Shown here in pieces: positions 1-11,100 of a DNA stretch of 64,000 nt. The DNA comes from Enoplolaimus lenunculus (lineage: Eukaryota > Nematoda > Enoplea > Enoplida > Thoracostomopsidae). The first letter of the stretch is position 1, and each line of letters opens with the position of its first letter. The stretch lies in assembly GCA_030248215.1 (NCBI GenBank), contig JASANG010003765.1:372001-436000 (forward strand). Reading direction: 5' to 3'. Made by a program: the position numbers and the translations under genes. Under the pieces are notes generated by a model that saw only the letters and a list, made by a program, of their open reading frames with translations, ran no database searches and was not told where the DNA came from.

Positions 1-567
1 TTTTAAGACAATTAATGAAAATCCAATAAACATAACAATTCGCATGCTGCTTTTAGGCCCATACGATGAAATGTAAATAACATTTATCACCAGATAGTTA
101 GTGACAGGTTTTAAAGCTCACGAAGTATTGCAGTTACAGATCTCAAAATTGGCACAGTATTAGGGCAATCAAATCTGAAATACGAGCTGAACTGCGAAGA
201 TCATCAGTTTATGATTCGAAAGCTACAAGACCTATCACCAACAAGTGATAGGTGCTAGGTGCAACGCGCCGCACATTTGGGAACAGGGGCACTAGTCGCA
301 AGAATAACCCAGCTCAACCGAGTATAAATTTTAGTTCACAAAGAAATTGCAATACATTTAAGATTTAATCGCATGAATCTTGCTTTCATGGGTATTGTAA
401 ACATCAACGATAGTTTTGCTTACGTTTTTGAATGTGTTTTAAAACAATATGTAACAAACAATCTGGCAGAGACGAGCGAAGTACGTAATACAATGCGATA
501 ACAAGAATGTAAATAATTAAGCTAGAAAATAAATTCTTTATGAATAGTATATAAGCATTAAACTCAC
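1..567. other. UBA5 intron sequence with an old dispersed repeat
   Basis: No exon is recognisable. About 80-300 resembles 26275-26420: both carry ATCACC followed by TTTTAAAGCTCACGAA-like sequence, then CTATCACCAAC, GTGATAGGTG and GCAACGCGCC-like sequence. This marks a shared, unclassified dispersed repeat. Confidence 0.5.
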
Positions 568-3289
568 TGTATTAATAGCCATTCGAGCTTCATAATTGTC
601 TACACAACTTAGCACCAAATCTACTTGTTGACCGATGAGACTGCCAGTTCTACAAGATTTTCAGTACGAGGCATATTACACAAAATACGGTAATTGCAGT
701 TATTAGTTAATTAATTCATGATGAAAAAAGTTGAAAATTGTGCGCAGCCATAGTACTGCAATAATAATCAGTGACAGTAAAGCAGCAACGCAGCTTCACA
801 ACGCAACGATGGATAATAAAAAAGAAATGTAAGACTTTTCGTCACATGTACATCTATTATACTGTTTACGTAAATGTCAAATATCAAAACATACTTGAGA
901 ATGTTAGTAAAGTGATCAAAGTTATCAACAGTAGTGATATTATAGTTGTAGCATTGAATTGTTACATCCGGATTTATGCTGCTGAAATCGTAAAATATTA
1001 TTTAGTTGCAAAATTTGCAGCGCCAATGTTATTCATTTTTCCTAATAAACAGCGCAGATGGTAAGCTTAAATTGCCAGTAAATGTTCATGATCGTACAAT
1101 CTTCCTCAACAAACTGAGGGACGACTTGTTAGTTGAAATTTTAGTGGCATCGATAACTGTCAAATTAAGTATGTCACCGTCGCTTATCAGCCTCTAATTA
1201 TTCAATGTTCAAGCGCAAAAAATTATACACTGACAGACACTTGTCGCGATACTTGAAGGCTGTGCAGTAAGTACTCTTAATTTGCTGGTTCATATTTTTA
1301 TTACATCACGCACAGTATACACTACAAAACTGGAATGTTGTCCAAAATACGTATGTAGAGCATTCCAGCTTTAAGTACACAGATATAAACGTTTGATTTT
1401 TTTAAAACGCAAGCAGTAAATTGTTCAAAGAGTGCCATTCATACGTCCGATGTATATCAGGAATTTAAAAATCACGTTAGAACGACTTAATACCTTACTT
1501 AAGTCAACATTGAGGACCAAATTTCAGAAATATAGTCTTAGTTCGAAAGCTTGCGATATACTTAGCCACATGCGTTAACAAAACACTTTATCAGCATACC
1601 GTTCGCGATTAAAAAGCTTAAAACGTCACGTCATCATCGTGTACCAGATAAGTGTAAACCATAACAACCATTTATATTCGTTACTTATTTTTGTACCCTT
1701 AGTGACCAAATTCACACAAATATATAATGCTTTCTTACTCGAGAGTAGCTTTTGCAGCATCCACTTTGCTTAATCCCGCTTGATTTGGTTGATAAAATAG
1801 TCTATTCATATTTGCAAGCTCGACCTTGTCATAGTCAAACAATATTAACTGAAATACAAAAGTAGTGTCTAATGCGCTTCTAAAACAAAAAATATAACTG
1901 TTTTGAAAGGAAGTTTCACAGCCAAACTACGACCATCACACCAAAGTTTTGCAACATAGATGACTCGAATGTGATCCAATAAAGACATAAATGAGCTGCA
2001 CATTCATTCGACGCAACCGCAATGATAACTATCAATTTGACGAAACCACGATATGTAAAACTGACAGCGGTTATTAAAATGGAAGGTATTTGTAGAATGA
2101 CAGCTAAACATTTGGAAATAAATATTTCCCGCATACAATAACCTTATTAAACAACGCTCAAGTACTAATGTAACTAAATAATGGTCTTAATCCAATCTAT
2201 CCTTTCCTTATACCCTTCTGTATATACTTTTTAACAAATTTTGTATTCAATTTGTTAAGCCCCTACTGTTCTCGATGGAACTATAAAAATATAACACAAA
2301 CTAACCTTTCCTATACCACAACGAGTAAGCATTTCGGCTACTACACTACCAACGCCGCCTATTCCAACCACAGCAACTGTGAATGTGCGAATTTTCTATA
2401 ACGAAGTTAAAGGTAACTGATGAAACTGCAACTAGGAAAAAAATTGTAAGATGCATTAGCAGTCGTAATGAAATTACATGTCTTGATGGTAGCACGCTCC
2501 CACGGTCAAGTTGTTAAAATGATGTACAAATGAAACCTTTAGCCTCTAGATACGTAAAAATAACGGGACAATGAACCAAATGTTATGATTTATTTAGTCA
2601 ACAGCTGACGGCATAATCAGTCCAGTATATACGGTTATAGTTACTGACACATAGTACCACGGGGCTCTGAATTTCTAACCTCGTAATCTTCAACGATGCC
2701 CATCTTTTTCAAAGCCATTAGACGGCTGAAACCAAGAATATCATTTAAAGATATCTATGAAATAAAAATGGTATGAATAGCAACGAACTATATACACCAA
2801 CCAGGATGGTAAGAAATGTTGTCATTCGGATTCGACAAAAATTTTATCCAACAATGTTCGGCAATATCTTTTTTATTTTTAAGCAATAAAAATTGCAAAT
2901 AACTTCTGATATAAAACAAATCAATATTTTTTGTTTCAGGACGCAAATCTTAATTTGCGAACTGCAAGATTCGAATTCGGTTTCCATCAAATCGTGGAAT
3001 CGGTGCCACCCTTAAATATAACACATTGTCAACACAACACTTGACTAAGCGTATGCATGATTCGAAAAATATAATATAGGTACACACACCACATTAAAAC
3101 CATGCATACGCAATCAGCATGCATGTAGAATATATACCTGTAAGGATTGGTATGAACAACTTCAGCGCTCATTTTTTCGATTCTTTTTCTTCCGAGCATG
3201 CATCCATTTTGCTCCAATGCGTCTGACACGCCAAGGTTTTTTCTTAAAGCGTTAATCTCTTGTTTTATCTTATTTATATCTGTCATCAT
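568..3289 (-). CDS. UBA5: UBA5, UFM1-activating E1 enzyme, N-terminal part (gene runs off the left edge)
   Basis: Ubiquitin-like modifier activating enzyme 5 adenylates UFM1 and passes it to UFC1 (cytosol/ER, ufmylation). Six exons join in phase: 3138-3289, 2680-2725, 2306-2395, 1739-1848, 895-981, 568-649 (567 nt, 189 residues). The start is one of two adjacent ATGs (3289, 3286). Family hallmarks in order are [10 protein letters not shown] near residue 36, [15 protein letters not shown], the nucleotide-binding loop [27 protein letters not shown] with the conserved Asn-Arg, [20 protein letters not shown] and [19 protein letters not shown]. Donors and acceptors are canonical (GTATAT, GTTAGA, GTTAGT, GTAAGA, GTATGT, GTGAGT). 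In the family the UFM1-accepting cysteine lies downstream of this block, so it is outside the window. Identity is by recognition of family sequence. I found no further exon in 1-567. Confidence 0.95.
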
Positions 3290-3439
3290 TCACCTACATA
3301 ACGTCAAATACTAACTATGCGTATAACACACAATTATAAGTTAGGCTCCTCTAATTTAACAATCAGGAATTGCAAAACCACTCGTTTCGTAATAACATTT
3401 TGAAAGGACAAAATGTCCAATATTTAAAATATTAAAACA

Positions 3440-3535
3440 CTTGGCCAGAAAACTGTAAAAAATCCGGTTCTTGCATCTTTTAATGCGGAACAGGAACAGG
3501 AATTGAATTTTTGCATGAATTTGGGTTGAACCTTG
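3440..3535 (-). repeat. TCCTGTTCC-rich repeat, short inverted copy
   Basis: The reverse complement resembles 4278-4383: GGTTCAACC, a CAATTCCTGTTCCTGTTCC-like run, AAAGATGCA and GAACCGGA in the same order. The two copies flank the LINE fragment in opposite orientation. Confidence 0.6.
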
Positions 3536-3599
3536 GCTAGCAGGCTCGTACGGTCGACTATGATTGATATCCGGCCCGCGCCGGATAAATAATTCAATC

Positions 3600-3600
<1 letters not shown>

Positions 3601-3631
<31 letters not shown>
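3601..3631. repeat. (AAT)n microsatellite
   Basis: About ten uninterrupted AAT units. Confidence 0.95.
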
Positions 3632-3632
<1 letters not shown>

Positions 3633-3786
3633 ATGGCATTCAAATATCAAAACGTAGCTAAAATTCTTCCCTCCGTGGCCTAAGATACCAAAGTGTTTAC
3701 GTGAAACAAAGTTTAAAATCTTACGCGGATGCATTTTTAACACTTTAACAGCGACCTTATTATAGTATTCTGTGTGTTTTTTTAAG

Positions 3787-4257
3787 GTTACCTACGAAAG
3801 AGAAAATGCCGATCGATGGCAGTTACGTATTTTCTTAGAAAAATGCACAGTTATGCATTTTGGACCGCGTAATACCTGGTTCAAATATCGTATCGAAAAT
3901 ACGACATTGGAAAGTGTAAGCTCATTTAAAGAGTTGGGGGTTATTTTTCATTCCTCGCTTAACTTTTCGGCTCACTGTGATATTATAGTGTCTAAGGTGT
4001 ATAGAATCATAAACTTGATATTTAAATGTTTTAAAGTTTCAAGCATTTCGGAATATATTAAAGACTACACTAGCTTTGTATCATCTGTTTTGGAATATTG
4101 TTCATGTGTATGGAACCCTGTACTTCTAAGAAATTTGACAAAATTGAAACAGTGCAACTCTATTTTACACGTCAGTTGTTGTAACTTTGAATGTGGTCTT
4201 GGTGACTATAAATCATGCTTGAAACAATTCAATTTAGAGTTGAAGGCCGGGCTGTGA
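3787..4257 (+). mobile_element. Non-LTR retrotransposon (LINE) reverse-transcriptase fragment, CR1/jockey-like
   Basis: An open frame of about 155 residues carries the C-terminal part of a LINE reverse transcriptase. KCTVMHFG corresponds to the conserved K(C/T)xxMxFG block. SSFKELGVIFHSSLNFSAH corresponds to the KDLGVxFDxxLxFxxH block. LEYCSCVWNP corresponds to the YxSxVWxP block near the end of the domain. The catalytic FADD region, the endonuclease and the 5' part are absent, so this is a truncated copy. It has no convincing start of its own. TCCTGTTCC-rich repeats flank it on both sides in inverted orientation. The clade (CR1, L2 or jockey) cannot be fixed from this fragment. Confidence 0.85.
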
Positions 4258-4690
4258 CATGCGGATTCCTGGAGGCAGGGTTCAACCGGAATTCCTGTTT
4301 CGGCCGGAATTCCTGCATAAATTCAATTCCTGTTCCTGTTCCTGCATTTAAAGATGCAGGAACCGGAATCTTTACGGTTTTCTTCAAAATTATTTATAAT
4401 CATTTAAATATTCGAAACTTTGTCTATGAAAAATTGTTACTTCTAAATGAGCGTTTTTACAATTAGTTTGATCTTGTTAATAAACAGTTTCTGATGTGTT
4501 TTCGCCAAACTTGATTGTGAAATAGCTCAAAAAATTGCTTAAGCCATTTTTTGGCAAATTTTTCTGAAAAGCCCAACAGTAATTCGGTGATGAAAATTAT
4601 TTCAAATTACTGTTCCTGTTCCGGGTCCTGCAAAGAAATCAATTTCTGTTCCTGTTCCTGTTCCGGCAAAATTTAGTTCCTAGTGCCTTC
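4258..4690 (+). repeat. TCCTGTTCC-rich dispersed repeat, copy 1
   Basis: Runs of TTCCTGTTCCTG lie at both ends (4310-4350 and 4610-4670). The AT-rich core includes TTATTTATAATCATTTAAATA, a GTTAATAA segment, TTTTCGCCAAAC and TTCGGTGATGAAAATTATT. The same landmarks recur in order at 7430-7800, which defines a family. The class is unknown and no coding capacity is seen. Confidence 0.7.
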
Positions 4691-4787
4691 ATATGCAGCA
4701 GCAGTAAAACATGGAAGAAACAAGATACTTGAGTATAATGTTGAGGTTAATACGCATAAAAACCTGAAAACTCTGCAGCTGATTGTC

Positions 4788-5110
4788 AGGCGGCGTGACT
4801 CAGTGGTAGCGCTCTGGACTGAGAATCTGTCAGTAATCTGATGGATATCTCGTGAGAACGACCCTCCTTTTTAGCTGCAAGAACTCAGAAGTAAAAACCG
4901 TCGCACACTAGCCTATCCAACTTATCACACGGGTCCGTGGAGCAGTTGTAGAGCGTTCGCTTAAGGATCAGCATGCTTAAAGTTCGATCCCCGCTTTGTA
5001 GGAGCGCTTCGGATGCGATATCATGTCGAAACGGGGTAGACGACTAATGACTAGAAATGGATTCGGGTTTTCCGTAAGAACTCAAAATTGACAGTTGCGA
5101 CCAGCATGTA
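4788..5110 (+). mobile_element. Dimeric tRNA-related SINE
   Basis: Two tRNA-like heads lie in tandem. The first has an A-box-like GTGACTCAGTGGTAGCGC (4793-4811). The second has TCCGTGGAGCAGTTGTAGAGC followed by a good B box, GTTCGATCCCC (near 4981-4994). Both units end in a similar tail (AAGAACTCAGAAGTAAAAACC and AAGAACTCAAAATTGACAG, each followed by a GTCGCAC/GTTGCGACC-like end). That structure is expected of a dimeric SINE. The first head is degenerate. Confidence 0.65.
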
Positions 5111-6354
5111 TTTCGAAAAATCAATTTAGTATGTATCAACTTTCAGTCAATGTGTCTGTTTTACAATATTACAGAAAACGTTTCCACACAAAAAGTAAAG
5201 TATGTAGCTACGTATTTCTATGGACAGCCACGGAATGATTTCAAATTACACTCAATTTTATTGTTCGGCCAGGTCTGTCTGGTCGCTTGTTACTCGTTAG
5301 TTACAATGCACAGTATATATATTATTAAAAGTTGGAGGTGTTTTCCTTAGGTTATTAGTTGACCGGATATATCATAGTAGTTCTGGACACCATAGAGAAG
5401 AATCTATGTTTTCTCAAACATCAAACTTCCTTACCAACGTCATATTATTGCAATCTAGAATAAAAATAGATAAACTGCTCACATTGTGTATTAAGTACAA
5501 TACTGGTTAGAAGACTAAATAAGATGTCGTGTTCTATTAGTGAATAGATCATTAATAATTTACAGTATTGCATGAAGGCAGTGTCACGACATATCAGACC
5601 GATTGCCGTTTGCACTGTTTTCTACAGCGGTTTACGTACATATGTAGTTGTTCCAGCCGAAGAACAGATACAAATTTAGCGAGAAACTATACTTTACATT
5701 CTTTCCGCAAACGCAGGTTACTGCTGAATAAATTCATGTTCACAATGGTTTTCAAAAGATAGCTATATATCATGAAGATTTTACGCATTTCAACGAAGTG
5801 GTTTGCAGTCCGAGTTCGAAATGGAGGGTGTATCACGTTTTGCGGCGTATTACGTATAAACGATTTCTACTGATGTCTACATCGTGTACTTTTCTTCGTA
5901 CTAGGGTATGTTTGCAAGCTATTATTGAGAATTTCAAAGAATTCCCTTTTCGGCTGCTCCCTATAAACGTTTGATATTATGCCGGTTCTGGGGCGTTTGT
6001 GCATCCAATTAGTAGCTTCTTTGTGGCCGTTTTTGCCCTCCACTAAAGCAGTACTCGTCACTAACGCACAGTTTTGAGGAATTGGGAAGGCTGGTTCTTC
6101 GTGGACTTAGCATACAAGAAACTATACCAAATGAGTTATTTTTACAAGCAGCAAGCTCGTACGTAAAAAGTAATCAGTGCCAAAACACTTTTAATCACCT
6201 TATGAAATAACAGTGTCTGCTTTAAAATAAAGACCTGACCAAATAATTTTTGCACAGCCGAAACATACTGCACACGCAAAAACGTAACAACTATTGCAGG
6301 CAGAAATAAGTATATATTATTCCTGTACAGCATAGGTCGGGTCTATAAAAGACT

Positions 6355-6510
6355 AACTTTTATACATTCTAGATTACATTTTTTTGCTTAGGCTTAGGCT
6401 TAGGAAATCATTTTTGCAACACTTAGGCTTTAGGCTTAGGCTTATAGGAATACACTTAATCTACTGTTACGCCCCTTAAAGTAACATTGGCCGGTCAGCT
6501 GGTATCTTTC
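6355..6510 (-). repeat. GCCTAA-core dispersed repeat (TTAGGC on the plus strand)
   Basis: Three consecutive TTAGGC-type units plus more degenerate ones are flanked by family landmarks: AAAAGACTAA on one side and CTACTGTTACGCCCC...ACATTGGCC on the other. The same arrangement recurs in opposite orientation at 35020-35150 and 54545-54720, with partial copies at 26919-27015, 29945-30140 and 36195-36360. Confidence 0.65.
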
Positions 6511-6789
6511 GTGTAAACAGATAAAGCCAAATCAGAGTTACTCAATTGCTAGGATAATATTTTAGTAAACAAACCTATGTTTATTGAAACTGGACTGGAT
6601 CGCGGTTTCTTTTGCAACTATTCGATAACTGCTAGTTTATTTACGCCTTCATACTATATTTTACTAATGGCGTTTGCCAATGGCGTAGCAGTTGATAGGC
6701 GTTGCAACGTGTTGAATTGTTTTTGTTGTCATTTGAGCGCGTTTCCGACCAACCTTTTTCAGGATTCAATGTAAGGTACCTCACTTATG

Positions 6790-6933
6790 CATTGCAAAAA
6801 ATGGTGAGTCAAATAGACTTTCTGAAATAGGCTCTACGGGATTACACAAACTGAGTCAAATTGGACTCCGCCAGAGTCAAATACGACTCTCTGAGTTCGG
6901 AATAGTCAATTGTACTCACCATTTTTTGCAGTG
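6790..6933. mobile_element. Hairpin MITE of the CACTGCAAAAA family
   Basis: Long inverted repeat: CATTGCAAAAAATGGTGAGT at the left and ACTCACCATTTTTTGCAGTG at the right. Internally it has the CTGAAATAGGCTCTACGGG and CAGAGTCAAAT motifs shared by four other copies in this window. This copy is shortened relative to the roughly 205-bp full form. Confidence 0.85.
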
Positions 6934-7429
6934 TACGCACTCGGTTCAAATAACGGAAACTGCAGATGCCAGCATATGAAGCTTTTTGGTTATTAACTCG
7001 CGGTGACCATTTATTTGGCCTTCCTACAAAAATCTTGTTTAAACTTTTATTCAAAATTGCTTCAACGTTGTCGACAAACTCAATGAATTGCTGGAACCTC
7101 AGACAAAAATCCGAAATTCTACAGCAGCGGGAAGCCAATCTTCTGCTGAAGGGAGACCTCTGGTTGTGACCTGAAAACCTATTAAGGAAAAGTTTTATTG
7201 GATTTACATCTCTGAATTGAATGGACAATTTGTTTTCAAGAGCTTATTAATGTTTCTAATTGGAACAACTAGCTGCAATTTGCGCTTTCCAAACATACCA
7301 TTCTTAGTTACTTCAACCCGTTTACATATTAATGTTTTAGGTTTCATCAAAGAGCTAGGTTGCAGCTGTTAATTATCAGGATAACTATAAGAGCTGGACG
7401 CTCGAACCGCGGCGTGAATTTCTCCAAAG

Positions 7430-7800
7430 TTCCTGTTTTTTCTATTCAAAGGCGCAGGAACCGGAAATTTTAGGGTTTTATGGCGAATTATTTGTAATCA
7501 TTTAAATATTGGACGCTTTGAAGTTGCACCTTTGTTTTATTTCGAAATGAGTGTTTTTGCAATTTAGTTCAGTTTTGTTAATAAGCTGTTATATTAACAA
7601 TATGATGTGCTTTCGCCAAACAATACGATGAAAATACTAAAAATTTGCTTATGGCACTTTTTGACTACATCTAGTTTTGTATACAGTAGAATAGTAAATT
7701 CGGTGATGAAAATTATTCCAAAGTTCGGTCCCTGATCCAATTTCAGTTCTTGCAAAGAATCAATTCCTGTTCTCCATCCAGTTCCGACAAAACATACTAT
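7430..7800 (+). repeat. TCCTGTTCC-rich dispersed repeat, copy 2
   Basis: It shares ordered landmarks with 4330-4690: GCAGGAACCGGAA, AATTATTTGTAATCATTTAAA, GTTTTTGCAATT, a CTTTCGCCAAACA motif, ATTCGGTGATGAAAATTATT and CAAAGAATCAATTCCTGTTC. Confidence 0.65.
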
Positions 7801-8156
7801 ACATTGTGAGCGCACACGTTCGATTGCAAAGCTTTATGGGATAGTGTCTACCAATTTTGCGATTTACAGAATGATTTTAATGATTTGAAACAAAAACAAA
7901 TTTAGCAAAATTGCGAAAACTGGCACTGCATAAAGTTCTTAGATGCAATAAAGTGGATCTATTTAAGTTGCACAACTTCGGTGCCCTAAATATTTCAATT
8001 CATATGTTCATGACGTCCGAAACAATTCTTTTATCGCTTTGACTTTAGCGGTTTTGTAAAATAAATGATACAATGTTTTTAGGTGTAGAGTTTTGTAGCA
8101 TATTTCGTCTTCATATAATTAATTATTATACTCGATCTACAAAATTTTTAAAGAAA

Positions 8157-11100
8157 ATGCAGCCGCGATCATCATTGCTCGTGATATTGGGCCACACAAC
8201 ATCGCCAGAGCACCTGGATGCAATCTATGATACATTTGCCGAACGTATGTAGAAATGTTTACAACTTTACCGGTCAATTTTTTGGATAAAAATAACAAAA
8301 TTCATTCAAAATCTTAAATCGCGACCGAATTAGCTTTTTTTCTATAAAAGCTTGAAATCTATTGAACTAAAATATGTTATAATACGTTTTACGTTAATAT
8401 TTTAATCACCATTATTTGTTTCTGTTTGGGTTACTTTTATTATCGGTTTGCATCCAGACTGCGAATAAATTTATAACGCAGTATTTTTGCTTGATTAGTT
8501 TCAAATTTCGAACTGTGACTACCACGGCGTAGGTATAATGCAAAAGCCGGGATAAGAAATACATTCAAAATAATATGTCTGACATTTAAGAAAAAATTTC
8601 TTACATTTAAGAAATATGATTAGCAAGGTACACTTGAAAAGCATTTCTGTTATAACAGAAAAGATTTCAGAAAAGTTCTGAAATAATGTCTGAAAATAAA
8701 CGTTGTCCAGCTATTTTTAGAAAAATTGTCTTAAATATCAGGAAAACATTCCAGATTTGCCACAGAAAATACTTTTCTGAACAAATTCAGAAATACTTTT
8801 TTCTGTGATATTTTATCGAAAGTTTTGAAGACAACAGGTGTATAGTTCCAAAAATGAGCTTAATAGCTTCTCGAAATGGACTCCTGACTACGCCCCTGTT
8901 CACTACGCATTTAATTTTGTCTTCTGCCTACTGATGAACACTCGCTTGGGACTATGATTCGTGACTTGATTTTACGTGAACAATTCCTTTTTTATTTAAG
9001 TCGTGCTAATGTATCACTGTCAAAAATGTTGCCAATTTTGTACATATATATTGGCCATGTCTTCGTATAGACGAATAAATAAGAAAGTTTTCCTGTCTAA
9101 TATTGGGTATTATTGTATATAGTTGGACACTCTGTTGGTGTGGGTACTATTATTAATCTCATCTCTCAGGGCCACTGTTGGTATTTATCACAGATGGGAA
9201 AGCGCCTTGTGTGAAAGCAACACGACATACAGCAGATTACGTTTTCGATGATACAAAACCATAGTTTAATTCCGTTCCGTTGTTCTGAAACCAGGGGTAA
9301 ACAACACCGGATCTGGGTCCAGAGCTCGTATTCTTAAAAGTATGCAGCACCAATAACCAGTTGGTGATAGATCCTGTTACTTTGGAACCAGCGCATGTGT
9401 TGAGCTTCGAAATTCAGCATATTCGAAAAGGCCTTGTGAGCAGAGCGAGCGACAAGCCAAACGCAATTTTCGTGGTACCTAGCTAAAAATTTGTCTGGTA
9501 GAAACTTTACCAATTTATCATAAACTTTTTCAAATGGGGATGCTCCCCTGTCGACCACGTGGATCCGCCCCTGGTACCCCTATTATTACCAGTTGATAAC
9601 AGTTCTTGTAACTTTTGATAAATTTAGCGAATTGTAGTATAATTGTAATTTTTTTGCCATGTTGCAGTGTAGCCTCTTCATCTATTTTTGGTTCTCATTG
9701 TCAGTTTCGCTAGTTTTCAACTGTTGTTGGTTGTTAATTAAGAAACCCAGCTAATATTTAGTGGTATCGTATGGGGTCTACAAGCGCTTCAGCATTACAC
9801 TTATACTGCCAAATTGTAACAATCAAACGGATCCGCTTTCCGTGTTAATTTTCATGTCGAATTGTTCACGCATAGAATCAGTATTATGTCAGAGTGACTC
9901 CCACAATGGTGATTTGTGTTTTTAAACTTTTTACAGCTTGTCAATGTTTTTGACACGGTAATAAAATCTTGGACTTGGTTGTGCCCGAGTGAATTTTTGA
10001 AACATTTTTATACTGGTACCTTATTAACTTACTTACTTTAACAAAGTTGCAATTGTGCTTATTAAATGCGCTCTTATATAACCTTCCAACCAGTTAGAAT
10101 GGCCAGTTGTTTTTACATACTCGTGGAGTAAATTTGACGCAGTTTTTAGTCGTATCACACTGTTGCTGCCGGTGGTTTTGTTGTTTTTCGCAATCCTAGT
10201 TTGCTGGTGATATATATATATCTATATATATGTATATATATATACATATTTTTCTTGTCTCTATGGGCAGTGTATATGGTGCACAAAAACAAAAACTGTC
10301 TGGAACAAGCGTTTTGTCCAGAATAAATTGATGTCAGAAACAAAAGGATTGGCCTTTTAGGGGCACATGCCACGCAAATCCGACGTTTGATGGTTGGAAC
10401 TATTCTTCAGTTTTGTACCATAAGTGGCGTTTCCAAACAACTATTGGCGCTTCTTACTATATTTGGAATGCCCGCCGCTTTCAACTTGGGGCTTGAACTG
10501 ATTATGCTCATTAAGAATTTGTGTTAAAAAGATTCCCTGCTTAGAATATTTCGCATAGTAAGTAGTTGTTCTTGTCATTCGAACTTGCAATCTTTAGTTG
10601 ACTTGAATAACAATTGGATTAAATTAAAAATCATTGAATTGGTTAGCGATCAGATTGAGCAAGTGTTCAGATTTAGCAATCTGGAGCTTTATGGCTGCTG
10701 CGGGATTCAGAAATTTAGCGGATGTTAGCCAGTTGGAATGTTGAATATTTTTAATTTCGCAGTCATTTTGCGGTTTGAGTTAGATTTTGTATATACATAG
10801 TTAAACACCAGCAAGCATACGCAGACATCGCTGTATTGGTTTCTGGGTTGATGTGCATTTTTACGGTATCGAGTATGTTCGCTGGTTCTGGCATAGTCGA
10901 ATCAAATAATGTGATTGACGGGTAAACAAAGTGTCACTTAGGGACAACGCAGAACCGGGTCTTTTTGACAGCCAGCAAATTGTGACCAAAAGACGGAAGT
11001 TTGAGCTTAATGGTAACCAAAAGCTCGCTTTTCAGCACGATAGAGCGAACCACCACATGGTAAAAGAACGTATACTGATAAAGAAAATGTTGTTAGTGAT

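Larger units (their letters stand above)
3290..8156. other. Spacer between UBA5 and MAP1, repeat-rich
   Basis: No host exon is recognised here. UBA5 (minus) and MAP1 (plus) start from opposite ends, so both promoters should lie in this 4.9 kb. It holds an AAT microsatellite, a LINE fragment, two copies of a TCCTGTTCC-rich repeat, a dimeric SINE, a GCCTAA-core repeat and a hairpin MITE, listed separately. A segment at 6936-7230 is open on both strands but matches nothing I know. Confidence 0.6.

Noticed and set aside
6842-7228. 128-codon minus-strand frame partly covering a MITE, also open on plus
   Set aside because: It runs through the inverted-repeat MITE, and the remaining part matches no family I recognise. 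Left unassigned.
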